Shown here in pieces: positions 1 to 6,907 of a stretch of DNA of 12,083 nucleotides (the first letter of the stretch is position 1; the number at the start of each line of letters is the position of its first letter). Origin of the DNA: JAVBMC01 sp031552845. Its GTDB lineage: Bacteria; Verrucomicrobiota; Kiritimatiellia; RFP12; DVOR01. The notes below the pieces were generated by a model. The model worked only from the letters and a program-made list of their open reading frames with translations. It had not been told where the DNA came from and ran no database searches. The stretch is from assembly GCA_031552845.1 (NCBI GenBank), contig JAVBMC010000039.1, positions 1-12,083 on the forward strand, read 5' to 3'. The translations under genes were made by a program, and so were the position numbers.

Positions 1-24
1 CTGCTCATGCGTTTTTTTATACAT
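1..24 (-). CDS. 5' end of an unidentified gene cut by the window edge
   Basis: Eight codons read on the minus strand from an ATG at 24 (M-Y-K-K-T-H-E-Q) before the window ends. The start is chosen because a good Shine-Dalgarno (AGGAG, complement of 34-38) lies nine bases upstream, and a promoter-like pair of boxes lies further upstream at 67-94. The product cannot be identified from eight residues. It is downstream of, and co-oriented with, the HU-like gene, but a terminator at 182-214 separates them, so it probably has its own transcript. Confidence 0.45.
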
Positions 25-66
25 CTGAAGAAACTCCTGCAGGCTTTTTGCCGCCTTTCGTTGTAA

Positions 67-94
67 ATTATAGCAGAAAGCAAGGGAAAAGCAA
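67..94 (-). promoter_or_regulatory. Sigma-70-type promoter for the left-edge gene
   Basis: Read on the minus strand there is a perfect TATAAT (complement of 67-72) preceded, after 16 bases, by TTGCTT (complement of 89-94) as a weak -35 box. It sits about 40 bases upstream of the ATG at 24. The -10 is convincing; the -35 matches only the TTG. Confidence 0.5.
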
Positions 95-98
95 ATCT

Positions 99-121
99 AA
101 CTTGTTAATTGCTAGCAAGTT
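99..121. promoter_or_regulatory. Possible operator: inverted repeat AACTTG/CAAGTT
   Basis: AACTTG at 99-104 is mirrored by CAAGTT at 116-121 with an 11-base spacer, lying immediately upstream of the -35 box of the left-edge promoter. Size and place suit a dimeric regulator. No regulator is identified, and a six-base arm can arise by chance. Confidence 0.25.
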
Positions 122-181
122 CAGACTCATTCGGCAGACCCTATATTAGGTGTGATTGGAGGCGGACAAAGGGGAGATAAT

Positions 182-214
182 AAAAAACCGGAGGCATTTT
201 TACAATGCCCCCGG
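182..214 (-). terminator. Rho-independent terminator of the HU/DUF4469 gene
   Basis: An 11-base inverted repeat (188-198 with 204-214, one mismatch, five-base loop) is followed on the minus strand by a run of T (complement of A182-A187). It lies 28 bases past the stop codon of the minus-strand gene at 242-949. Confidence 0.8.
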
Positions 215-241
215 CGAAACTGTCGTTTACTTTTGTCTGGC

Positions 242-949
242 TTACACGAGATTGAGCACCTGCGAGTAGACCGTAATGCGCAAGGCTTTGTTGCGCTCAT
301 GCCGCATCCGCACTTCAAGGGTGCAGGAGCCTTCGTCCTTGAGCTCGTCGGGCACCTCGAAAGTCAAGCGCTGCGGCTTGTTGTCGAGGTAGCGCGTAGC
401 GCGCACCATCATGCCATCGGACTTGACGAAGAAGACGCCTTCATCGCCCATCAGCGGATGGAACTTGAGGTAGTTGCCGATGATGGCAACCGAGCGTCCC
501 ACGCTCAAGGTGGTGTTGATCGTGCCGCTGTGCGGGTCTTCAATCGCGTCGATAACCGGTGCGATGGTCACCGCAGGAATCGGCTCCAACGTGGCCTCCT
601 GCCTGAACGTCGCGACAAGGCTTTTGGCCATGTGCACGTGAAGGCGTTTGTGGGGGCCTTTGATCCACTCGCCCTTGACGTTCTGCGTGCCGCCCACTGC
701 AGGGAGGATATCGAGGAAGTCCGGAATGCGGATTCCGATACCGTCGTTGCAGTAAGAGAGCACGACTTGACGCGCAGTCTCAAAGATCGCGATCACATCG
801 CTCTTCTTGAGTTTGCCGTTGCGCTGGGTGACCTGTTCATAGAACTCGGTATCCGAGAGCTTGAACTTCATTGAGCTGGTGACGACACTGATGCCGTCTG
901 CCTGTTGCTCAGCGGTAAGGCCGAGACGCTTTTGATACTGAATAGCCAT
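242..949 (-). CDS. HU-like DNA-binding protein with C-terminal Ig-like (DUF4469-type) domain
   Basis: The 235-residue protein has two parts. Residues about 20-120 resemble the HU/IHF-like fold seen in Bacteroidetes-type proteins: a helical start (FYEQV...LKKSDVIAIFETARQ, about 36-61), then beta strands with IRIPDFLDILP and a GEWIKGPHKRLHVHM segment where HU proteins have the DNA-binding arm. Residues about 125-235 form a beta-rich Ig-like region with IEDPHSGTINTTLSVGRSV and VRMRHERNKALRITVYS, as in DUF4469 proteins. In that family the pair is thought to be a nucleoid-associated DNA-binding protein with an extra domain of unknown role; this is family knowledge recalled, not searched. There is no signal peptide, so it is probably cytoplasmic. 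The ATG at 949 has AGGAAA upstream and a promoter at 979-1008. It is monocistronic, with its own terminator. Confidence 0.88.
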   Translation of the reverse strand: MAIQYQKRLGLTAEQQADGISVVTSSMKFKLSDTEFYEQVTQRNGKLKKSDVIAIFETARQVVLSYCNDGIGIRIPDFLDILPAVGGTQNVKGEWIKGPHKRLHVHMAKSLVATFRQEATLEPIPAVTIAPVIDAIEDPHSGTINTTLSVGRSVAIIGNYLKFHPLMGDEGVFFVKSDGMMVRATRYLDNKPQRLTFEVPDELKDEGSCTLEVRMRHERNKALRITVYSQVLNLV

Positions 950-978
950 GGCTATTATTTCCTAACTGCCGCCTTTGT

Positions 979-1008
979 ATGATGCTGGCAGCCGGCGGCG
1001 TCTGTCAA
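979..1008 (-). promoter_or_regulatory. Promoter of the HU/DUF4469 gene
   Basis: On the minus strand a consensus TTGACA (complement of 1003-1008) is followed after 18 bases by CATCAT (complement of 979-984; 4 of 6 matches to TATAAT). The ATG at 949 follows about 30 bases later. The -35 is strong; the exact -10 is less certain, since CATACA three bases on is an alternative. Confidence 0.5.
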
Positions 1009-1090
1009 CCCGACGCCAGGACGATTCCAAATAAAACCATACAACGCACTCGCGTTATTGGTGGATATCCCCCTGGCATCTGGACTGCAC

Positions 1091-1314
1091 GCCGGCCAAA
1101 CGGGCAGTCTGTATAGTTGATGGCTCCTTGGAGCTTAAGCTCTCGTATGTCGGGGGGCGGTCGTTCGCGTTGGAACTCCGAGCCTCAAGGTCCGAATCAG
1201 TGACGAGTCACTCAATGGGGTCAACGGGGATGCAGTTTAGCAGATTGGAGGAATAAGTCAAGAGGGAAAATTAGCGATGCAGGAAACCCCAATAAAGACG
1301 GGGAGAGGAGAGGG
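1091..1314. repeat. ~225-bp dispersed repeat, copy 1 (upstream of the Fic gene)
   Basis: This stretch matches 3178-3399 in the same orientation with roughly nine in ten bases identical over the first ~165 bases, then more loosely to a shared CCCCAATAAAGACGGGG block (1287-1303 here). Conserved self-complementary parts are GGCTC(1122-1126)..GGAG(1130-1133) with CTCCGAGCC (1176-1184), and AGTGA-CGAG-TCACT (1199-1212). No reading frame is maintained between the copies because the variable part differs by a one-base indel, so it is probably non-coding. It could be a structured RNA, a MITE-like element, or the scar of a duplication that brought the Fic gene here. Confidence 0.85.
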
Positions 1315-1585
1315 TGAAAATGTTCACGCGGAGGCGCGGAGAATGAGAGAGGGAGAGGAGACGAGGGAATAAGTAAGAGGGAATAGGTAATAAGATGGGA
1401 AAAAAGTAGTAAGTGAGAAGTAATAGGGAATAAGTGGGGAGGCTGGCGCACCCTACCCGCTAACGCACACACAACTCCTCACATCACCCAGCCACATCCC
1501 GCGTCGAGCCAACTTCTCTCTCCGCCTCTCCGCGTGAGCTGCCTGCGAAAAGTGGACTTACTCAATGAAAATAAAGGGGTTCGCG
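1315..1585. repeat. Low-complexity purine-rich tract bounded by inverted CACGCGGAG motifs
   Basis: A GC-rich motif TCACGCGGAGGCGCGGAG at 1324-1341 reappears inverted at 1520-1537 (CTCCGCCTCTCCGCGTGA). Between them, 1342-1440 is almost pure purine, with GGGAATAAGT/GGTAATAAG-type words repeated. The same motif and the same GTAATAAG words occur at 3399-3481, and the motif pair recurs at 11906-12071, so this is a dispersed family. No convincing coding sequence is present. Confidence 0.6.
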
Positions 1586-1623
1586 AACTTTAAGCTACTT
1601 TTAATTACTCTAAAATTAAAGTT
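1586..1623. promoter_or_regulatory. Candidate operator upstream of the Fic gene
   Basis: AACTTTAA (1586-1593) is exactly mirrored by TTAAAGTT (1616-1623), giving half-sites 30 bases apart centre to centre in an AT-rich stretch. A second nested inverted match (CTTTTAATT with AAATTAAAG) lies between them. The right arm ends three bases before the -35 box of the Fic promoter. The Fic protein itself ends in a winged-helix-like domain, so autoregulation is a reasonable guess. Confidence 0.45.
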
Positions 1624-1626
1624 AGA

Positions 1627-1655
1627 TGGACAAGGGGGCTTGTTTTTGGTAGTAT
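1627..1655 (+). promoter_or_regulatory. Promoter of the Fic gene
   Basis: TGGACA (1627-1632, 5 of 6 matches to TTGACA), a 17-base spacer, then TAGTAT (1650-1655, 4 of 6 to TATAAT). The ATG at 1686 lies 30 bases further on, with an AAAGGAT ribosome-binding site. Confidence 0.5.
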
Positions 1656-1685
1656 ATCGCCTTTTGGAGTTAAAAGGATTCGGTT

Positions 1686-2984
1686 ATGCAAGTCCCGAAA
1701 AAAGCACCGTCACTTAAAGACCTTATACAAACGCTAGGGACTCAGGTGTTCATTGATATTATGATGAATCACAAAAAAGTTGATGATTCCAAGTATCTGC
1801 ATTGGGATGAATTGTTGCGCCGAGATCCGCCGCCGGAGTTGAAGACGCATGAATGTTGGTGGTGTGCAATTAAAACTGCCCGGAGTTCATCCTATCGAAA
1901 GATTGAGTCGTTTCTGGATAAAAACGGAAAACCGTTTGTGTTTGCCCTACCGGATGCTGTTTTGAGGGAGGCGGATTGGATTACAATGAATGCCGGTGCC
2001 TTGGTGGCGACCGATGAGAATGAGCTCCTCACAGAAAAGACGCGGAATCGTTATCTGCTGAGTTCCCTCGTTGAAGAGGCAGTGACTTCCAGCCTGCTGG
2101 AGGGTGCCGCGACCACGCGAGAGGCTGCACGGAAGCTGTTAAAGAGCGGGCGCGACCCCAAAACGCCCGGCGAAAGAATGATCATCAATAATTACCGGGC
2201 CATGCAATTGATTTTGGAGCGTGTACGGGAACCTCTTTCGCCTGCGTTCGTTTTGGAGTTGCATCGGGTTTTGACAGAAGATCAACCTGATATTTCCGGT
2301 CGATTCCGTCGTCGCGATGAAGAGATCTTTGTGGGCAGCAATGAAGAACGCTACCACACGCCTCCGCCCGCGGAGGAGTTGCCGGAGCGAATGGAAAACC
2401 TGTGCCGCTTCGCAAATGAGGCGGATTCCGATACAGCGGGCTATGTCTCGCCTGTGTTGCGGGCAATTATCCTGCACTTCTGGTTGGCGTATGACCATCC
2501 GTTTAAAGACGGAAACGGTAGAACGGCACGGGCGCTATTCTACTGGCAAATGTTAAGGAATGGACATTGGCTGTTTGAATACCTTTCTATATCACATATT
2601 CTGGTGAAGGCTCCCGCGAAATATGCCAAAGCCTTTTTGCATACCGAAACTGACGAGAACGATCTGACTTATTTTATTCTCCACCAACTCGATGTGATTA
2701 GACAGTCGGTGGAGGCTCTTCAGAAATATTTGTTGCGGCGGAAAGAAGAGGTCCGTCAAGCAGACAAGGCTTTCAGGGGTGATGCGCGGCTTAACCTGCG
2801 GCAGCGGGATTTTCTCGGGCATCTCAAGCGGCATTCCGATGATGAAGTATCGGTTATGGGGTACGCTAACCGATACAAGGTGAGCCACGTCACAGCCTAT
2901 CATGACTTGGAAAAGCTCGTCGAATTCAACCACCTCGCACGCAGCAAATCCGGCCGCAAAGCCCTCTACCACCTGACTCAATAA
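1686..2984 (+). CDS. Fic family protein (AMP-transferase type) with N-terminal inhibitory helix and C-terminal winged helix
   Basis: The 432-residue protein carries the complete Fic core motif HPFKDGNGRTAR at residues 271-282, including the catalytic histidine (H271), the acidic metal ligand (D275) and the arginines that hold ATP phosphates. Fic enzymes usually transfer AMP from ATP to a Ser, Thr or Tyr on a target protein. Residues 135-140 (SSLLEG) fit the (S/T)xxxE(G/N) inhibitory motif, placed N-terminal to the Fic core as in class II Fic proteins, with E139 expected to block the ATP site. Residues about 365-432 read as a winged helix (LRQRDFLGHL, then VSHVTAYHDLEKLVEFNHL, then a basic wing), as in stand-alone Fic proteins such as SoFic. 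No antitoxin gene is adjacent, consistent with self-inhibition. The start is supported by AAAGGAT upstream and promoter 1627-1655. It lies opposite in strand to all other genes here and between two copies of a 225-bp repeat, suggesting it was acquired. The target protein is unknown. Confidence 0.93.
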   Translation: MQVPKKAPSLKDLIQTLGTQVFIDIMMNHKKVDDSKYLHWDELLRRDPPPELKTHECWWCAIKTARSSSYRKIESFLDKNGKPFVFALPDAVLREADWITMNAGALVATDENELLTEKTRNRYLLSSLVEEAVTSSLLEGAATTREAARKLLKSGRDPKTPGERMIINNYRAMQLILERVREPLSPAFVLELHRVLTEDQPDISGRFRRRDEEIFVGSNEERYHTPPPAEELPERMENLCRFANEADSDTAGYVSPVLRAIILHFWLAYDHPFKDGNGRTARALFYWQMLRNGHWLFEYLSISHILVKAPAKYAKAFLHTETDENDLTYFILHQLDVIRQSVEALQKYLLRRKEEVRQADKAFRGDARLNLRQRDFLGHLKRHSDDEVSVMGYANRYKVSHVTAYHDLEKLVEFNHLARSKSGRKALYHLTQ

Positions 2985-3100
2985 CCTACGAGTTGGCTAC
3001 ACTTCGCCCTACATGTGTCTTGAAATCTGACCGAATCGACGGCACCCGCAATTGACAGCAGTCCAATCAGCAGAGACAGGAACCATTTGCCGCTCGTTAC
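2978..3100 (-). pseudogene. Possible remnant of an exported protein's N-terminus
   Basis: Read on the minus strand, codons down from about 3100 give TSGKWFLSLLIGLLSIAGAV, which has the basic-then-hydrophobic profile of a signal peptide, followed by DSVRFQDT and soon a TGA at 2978-2980 inside the tail of the Fic gene. No ATG is present in this frame (GTA stands where a start would be expected). It follows directly after the glycosidase-like tail at 3097-3186, as the next gene of an old operon would. It is best read as a truncated start, but so short a match could be chance. Confidence 0.28.
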
Positions 3101-3186
3101 TGTACTCCGGCGGTTAAGATGGTGGCGAGCGGCAGGGCCTTAATCTCGCAAGGTTCAAACTTCAGCGTTGCGCGCTTGCCGTCCAA
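3097..3186 (-). pseudogene. Probable C-terminal remnant of a glycoside-hydrolase-like gene
   Basis: On the minus strand the frame ending at TAA (3097-3099) reads LDGKRATLKFEPCEIKALPL and then ATILTAGVQ. The pattern (short polar turn, KxxATLKFxPxEIKxLxL, stop) resembles the last beta strands of alpha-mannosidase-like and related glycosidases, which commonly end in PFEIKTLRL-like strings. The frame cannot be followed upstream as such a protein because the second 225-bp repeat begins at about 3178, so the rest of the gene is missing. The family assignment is inference from a short string. Confidence 0.4.
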
Positions 3187-3399
3187 ACGGGCAGTCTGTA
3201 TAGTTGACGGCTCCTTGGAGCTTAAGCTCTCGTATGTCGGGGGGCGGAGATTCGCTTGGAACTCCGAGCCTCAAGGTCCGAATCAGTGACGAGTCACTCA
3301 ATGGGGTCGACGGAGGTGCAGTTTAGCAAAACCAAAGAATAAGTCAAGCGTCTTTGTTTAGATTGCAACCAACCCCAATAAAGACGGGGGGAGGAGAGA
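3178..3399. repeat. ~225-bp dispersed repeat, copy 2 (downstream of the Fic gene)
   Basis: Direct repeat of 1091-1314, about 2.09 kb away. The conserved self-complementary segments are again intact: GGCTC (3209-3213) and GGAG (3217-3220) with CTCCGAGCC (3262-3270), AGTGACGAGTCACT (3285-3298), and CCCCAATAAAGACGGGG (3373-3389). Differences from copy 1 fall mostly in the predicted loops (about 3245-3255) and near 3310-3335. Its left edge replaces the body of the glycosidase-like remnant. Confidence 0.85.
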
Positions 3400-3481
3400 A
3401 GTGGTAAGTAAGAGGTAACAGGTAATAAGTTGAGAAAGGAGAAGGAGGGGAAGAAGCTCACGCGGAGACGCGGAGGCGCGG
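3400..3481. repeat. Purine-rich GTAATAAG tract and CACGCGGAG motif
   Basis: Follows repeat copy 2 just as 1315-1440 follows copy 1. Words such as AAGTAAGAGGTAACAGGTAATAAG are close to those at about 1370-1395, and TCACGCGGAGACGCGG (3458-3473) is another copy of the GC-rich motif. No inverted partner was found before the LamG gene. Confidence 0.55.
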
Positions 3482-3526
3482 AAAGAGAGGGGAGACACAC
3501 AAATGTCGGCGACCATTACCACACAC

Positions 3527-3548
3527 GGCGGTTTCGGCGAAACACGCC
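3527..3548. repeat. REP-like hairpin GGCGGTTTCGGCGAAACACGCC
   Basis: GGCG-GTTTC at 3527-3535 pairs with GAAAC-(A)-CGCC at 3539-3548, a nine-pair stem with one bulged A and a GGC loop. The same unit with the same flanks (CCATTACC.., CCCTACC) is present in inverted orientation at 11949-11970, and a decayed copy is at 7029-7049. Confidence 0.6.
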
Positions 3549-3580
3549 CTACCTTTTTGAGCAGGGCTGGCGCGCACAAT

Positions 3581-3598
3581 GCCGGCGAGGACGCCGGC
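3581..3598. repeat. GC-rich perfect hairpin GCCGGCG-AGGA-CGCCGGC
   Basis: Seven perfect G/C pairs with an AGGA loop. It has no following T run in either direction, so it is not a standard terminator. It is part of the 3500-3670 repeat cluster between the Fic region and the LamG gene, which contains no convincing gene. Confidence 0.5.
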
Positions 3599-3675
3599 GC
3601 TCCCAGGGACAGTACGCGATTTCGTCGATTTCACCGACTCACACAACAAGCGCACCCTGCCCCGCTCACGCCAAT

Positions 3676-3702
3676 AAAAAAGCGCCCCGAGTGTCGGGGC
3701 GC
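3676..3702 (-). terminator. Rho-independent terminator of the LamG gene
   Basis: A perfect nine-base stem (GCGCCCCGA 3682-3690 with TCGGGGCGC 3694-3702) and a three-base loop are followed on the minus strand by six T (complement of 3676-3681). It begins 15 bases past the stop codon at 3718-3720. Confidence 0.92.
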
Positions 3703-3717
3703 CTGATTAAGGCTGGG

Positions 3718-6700
3718 TTATTGGATGATGACTGCCGTTAGCGGTGGGTAGGCCTGAAAGACAAGTTCATTGCCCCGCTGAATAACCTCCCAGAGAAGGC
3801 GCTTGCCATTATTAACAACGGTAATTTGTTCTGGCGGGATGGAGTTGTCTGCCAAGGTGCTAGCCTTGAGCAGCGTATGGCGACCTGACCGCATGGCAGT
3901 GGTGTCGATGGTGAGCCATGTGGTGGGGGCGAGCGTGGCGGTGCCTTCGGTCTCGAGCGGGATTTGCGCAAAGCCATTAGCAGGCAGGGTGTACTCGAGG
4001 CGGTTGGAAACGCCAAAGATGATTGACCCTGCCGTGATGCGTGCTGTTTCACCTGCAATGGAGACGACGTTGTTGGTGGAGAGTTTTGAACCACCTCCAA
4101 CTTGGAAGTCGGTTCCAATGGCGAGGCGTCCGCCGTTGACACGCAGGGCGTTGTTGCAGTTAGCATACGCACGCGCACCGCGATCACCTCCCGCACATCC
4201 AAATTGTAGAGCACCGCTGAGCGTGACAGTAGTCGTCTGTCCTGCGTCTTCGTGCAACAGTAAATTTCCTTCCCAGCGGCGAGGGTCGTTGGGAAGGCGG
4301 ATGGTGGTGCCGGTGAGGGTGGCATTGCTGACAACCAGATAGGCAACGCCTCCTTGATCGGCAATGTTATCGCCTTGGTAAATCACCCCTGTTGCATCAA
4401 GATGTCCGCCATTGAGGACTTCTACATAGCCGTTGTACCAGTTGTTTATATTGAAGTCGCCGATCTGACGGAGATAACCGCCGTTGGTGACGCGGACATA
4501 ACAGGCGCGGGTCTCCGAAAGAGATTGGCGGTAGGCGTTGACGAATGTGCCGAGGTTTGTCACAGCGCCGCCATCAACCAAGAAGATGTTTTCGCCGCCA
4601 TAGTTGTAGATACTGTTGGTGACGGTGAGGGCACCTCCGGCAAGAACATGCACCTCATTGTTGCGGCTTTGCGCACGGCCATTAGCCACGTTGCCAATCT
4701 GCGCCGAGCCGGCGTTGCCGATAATCAAACGGTTGCCGTAGTTGGTGCCGCCGTCACTGATAACCGCCGCGCGGGTATTCAAGGACGCGCCATCAGTCAG
4801 CGTGAGCGTAGTGCCTTGGGCCTTGCGGTCGGTGGAGACGTAAAGCGCGCCATCAGGCAGAATCGTTGTTTGGCCGCCGCGTAAAACAGCGTGGGTGAGT
4901 GCGTTGGTGCCGACACGGATTTCGCTAGCGGCAAGTGTGGCCGAAGACGTCAGGGTAACAGGGTCAGCGGAATCAACTACGAGTGTTTTGCATTCGGCAT
5001 TGGCCGCAATGGAGATGGAGGCTGCACCGAAAACCGCGGCATCGAGCCGCGCATTCGGCACCTGTTCGATATTCCAATTGTTGGCGGTCGACCAATCAGA
5101 GTTCTGCAAACCAGTCCAGATGGCTGATCCGGCGGTCATTGCCGAGTTCGTGATGCTCCAGCCGGTAATCTCCCTGCCTTGATAGGTCCATGTGGCGGAG
5201 TAGGTGCAGAAATAGGCTTGGCCGTACGCGAGATTGGCCACAGTCCATTCGAATGTTCCGGGTTCTGTCACATTGCCCCATGTCTTCACCGCTTGGAGAG
5301 TCTCGGGTGTTTCGCCAAGCCAGCAGACAACGGTGATGGGACCATCGCCCAGCGTTGTGAGTTCCGCAGAGCAATAGCAGGTGTTGAGTTCGCTCGTCAG
5401 CGTCGCATCGGAGAATGCCGGTTTGCCCGCAGTGATGAACGAGACTGTCTCACCAATTGATTCGCCTGCAGTGCTGATTGCACGATAGCGGTAACAATAA
5501 GTTGTATCGGGCAGGAGGCCGGTGAGCGGTGTAGTGAAATCGCCGTCTGTTGCGATAACGCCCAGATTGACCGTTGTGGGCGCGGCAAACTCGGGATCCG
5601 TCCCCCAGTCTAGATAGACCGTTGGGGCAGGAGTGCCGACTTGCGCCAACGTTCCTTTGGCTGTTGCGGAATATAGACCGACATTCTCTGCCGGCTGCGA
5701 AATCACCCACGGCAAATCGGTGCTGGCAGAGCCGACGGCCGAATAGGCGGAAAAACCATTATCTGCCACGGTGGCAAACTCCGCCTTCGCCCAATCGGCA
5801 GAAGCGGCGGTTTTGAGCACGCGCATTTCATCCATGTAGCCTTGGAAGCTCGTGCCACTGATACCAGCCTGAGTCGTAGTGGAAGCGTAACGGCCAAATC
5901 CGATACCGGCATCGCTACGTGCTCCGGCGGCAGTATAGCCTTTGCTGGCAGGGTCAGCAGCCACCGACACACCGTTGGAATAAAACCTGACCGTGCTGCC
6001 GTCAGAAACGTAAGCCATATGAATCCACGGTGCCGGCACCGTGACAAATGCTGTTCCGAGCTTGAACCTATAGCCATCATTTTTATTCTTCCCGCGCACC
6101 CCGATCTCTGATCCGCCATAGGTGAACACCTCCCATCCGACGGTTTCCTCCCAATTGTACTTGCGGCTGAAGAAGCGTTTGCTAGAGATGGTCTCGCTTA
6201 TCGGTTGGAACCATCCGGAGGCGGTGAATTTGCTCGCATCCGCCAAGGTGACGTTATTATAAGCAACGCCGTTCGTGATCAAAATACCAGACAACCCTCC
6301 CGCCCCCACCGGCGTGTAAGCACCACGGCCAAGCAGAGTATCCGTAATCGTTGTGTCTACCATTGCCTCCGCTTGCAACCCATGGGCAGCGGAGTCAATC
6401 AGGTCGTCATTCAAATGCCAAACGCCGATGTATTGATCGCGCCAGACGGTTCCATCTGTCCGATACGCGGGTGCTGTGAGATTCGGATTACCATAGTAGG
6501 CTTGGATTGTCGTAGCGGCCGACAGCTCCGGAAGCTTAACCCAGATGAGCGAGGTTCCAGCCGGATTCCACGTATCAATTTCATAGGCGAGCTCAACGTC
6601 CTCACTCGTAAAAAAGCGCAAGTCCGCCCCATCCGCCGGAGAACCCATGTCAGAATAGGAGAAGCCTTCGATAGCACTGCTTAAGCGCACCAGCACCGGG

Positions 6701-6849
6701 AAGTTCTGCACAGGTGCAACGCCTGGATAGCCGGGGAAGCTTATATCAATAAACTTTGAAAAGCCCGCCGGCATGGCATGGGCACTTAATACAGTCAACA
6801 AACTCACCAGCGCGATGCCGGCATTCGACAAACATTTATGGATAGTCAT
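3718..6849 (-). CDS. Large exported DUF2341 + LamG + fibronectin-III-like + beta-helix surface protein
   Basis: The 1043-residue protein starts with a clear signal peptide (basic start, then IALVSLLTVL, cleavage likely after AHA at about 25). Next come a DUF2341-like module (about 45-130, with FPVLVRLS, ADLRFF and WNPAGTSLIWVKLP), a LamG/concanavalin-like jelly-roll (about 140-370, with GVWHLNDDLIDSAAHG and a GYMDEMRVLKTA end), and two fibronectin-III-like modules (about 380-475, with LTGLLPDTTYCYRYRA, and 480-575). The long C-terminal part (about 577-1043) opens with IWTGLQNSDWSTANNW and continues as Gly/Asn/Thr-rich short strands like autotransporter passenger beta-helices. No outer-membrane barrel, PEP-CTERM or other sorting tail is visible, and it ends AVIIQ. 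The family is common in Kiritimatiellota, where such proteins probably bind or coat polysaccharide; no catalytic motif was seen. AGGAGG lies five bases before the ATG. It has its own promoter and terminator. Confidence 0.9.
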   Translation of the reverse strand: MTIHKCLSNAGIALVSLLTVLSAHAMPAGFSKFIDISFPGYPGVAPVQNFPVLVRLSSAIEGFSYSDMGSPADGADLRFFTSEDVELAYEIDTWNPAGTSLIWVKLPELSAATTIQAYYGNPNLTAPAYRTDGTVWRDQYIGVWHLNDDLIDSAAHGLQAEAMVDTTITDTLLGRGAYTPVGAGGLSGILITNGVAYNNVTLADASKFTASGWFQPISETISSKRFFSRKYNWEETVGWEVFTYGGSEIGVRGKNKNDGYRFKLGTAFVTVPAPWIHMAYVSDGSTVRFYSNGVSVAADPASKGYTAAGARSDAGIGFGRYASTTTQAGISGTSFQGYMDEMRVLKTAASADWAKAEFATVADNGFSAYSAVGSASTDLPWVISQPAENVGLYSATAKGTLAQVGTPAPTVYLDWGTDPEFAAPTTVNLGVIATDGDFTTPLTGLLPDTTYCYRYRAISTAGESIGETVSFITAGKPAFSDATLTSELNTCYCSAELTTLGDGPITVVCWLGETPETLQAVKTWGNVTEPGTFEWTVANLAYGQAYFCTYSATWTYQGREITGWSITNSAMTAGSAIWTGLQNSDWSTANNWNIEQVPNARLDAAVFGAASISIAANAECKTLVVDSADPVTLTSSATLAASEIRVGTNALTHAVLRGGQTTILPDGALYVSTDRKAQGTTLTLTDGASLNTRAAVISDGGTNYGNRLIIGNAGSAQIGNVANGRAQSRNNEVHVLAGGALTVTNSIYNYGGENIFLVDGGAVTNLGTFVNAYRQSLSETRACYVRVTNGGYLRQIGDFNINNWYNGYVEVLNGGHLDATGVIYQGDNIADQGGVAYLVVSNATLTGTTIRLPNDPRRWEGNLLLHEDAGQTTTVTLSGALQFGCAGGDRGARAYANCNNALRVNGGRLAIGTDFQVGGGSKLSTNNVVSIAGETARITAGSIIFGVSNRLEYTLPANGFAQIPLETEGTATLAPTTWLTIDTTAMRSGRHTLLKASTLADNSIPPEQITVVNNGKRLLWEVIQRGNELVFQAYPPLTAVIIQ

Positions 6850-6907
6850 AATCGCCTCCTTTTCAGCAGCTCAAAATAACAAACAAGCCTAATTATTCTA
6901 GGACGAG

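Noticed and set aside
152..874. A 240-codon plus-strand open frame opposite the HU-like gene
   Set aside because: It is antisense to a gene with family similarity, promoter and terminator, has no ribosome-binding site or recognisable domain, and looks like a mirror of that gene's codon bias.
1091..1314. The 225-bp repeat as a tRNA or tRNA-like gene
   Set aside because: No acceptor stem, GGTTCGA-type T loop or CCA end could be found in either copy on either strand.
1221..1472. An 83-codon minus-strand frame rich in Leu, Pro and Ser
   Set aside because: It is the complement of the purine-rich tract and repeat; composition explains the open frame.
1091..3399. Fic gene as an integron cassette with attC sites
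   Set aside because: The repeats lack the paired RYYYAAC/GTTRRRY core sites of attC, and no integrase is in the window.
3430..3741. A 103-codon plus-strand open frame between the Fic region and the LamG gene
   Set aside because: It consists of translated repeat and hairpin DNA (Arg-rich, RRGRRR-like), spans the LamG terminator and has no recognisable product.
4354..4884. A 176-codon plus-strand frame inside the LamG gene
   Set aside because: It is antisense to a well-supported gene, with no start signals and no domain.
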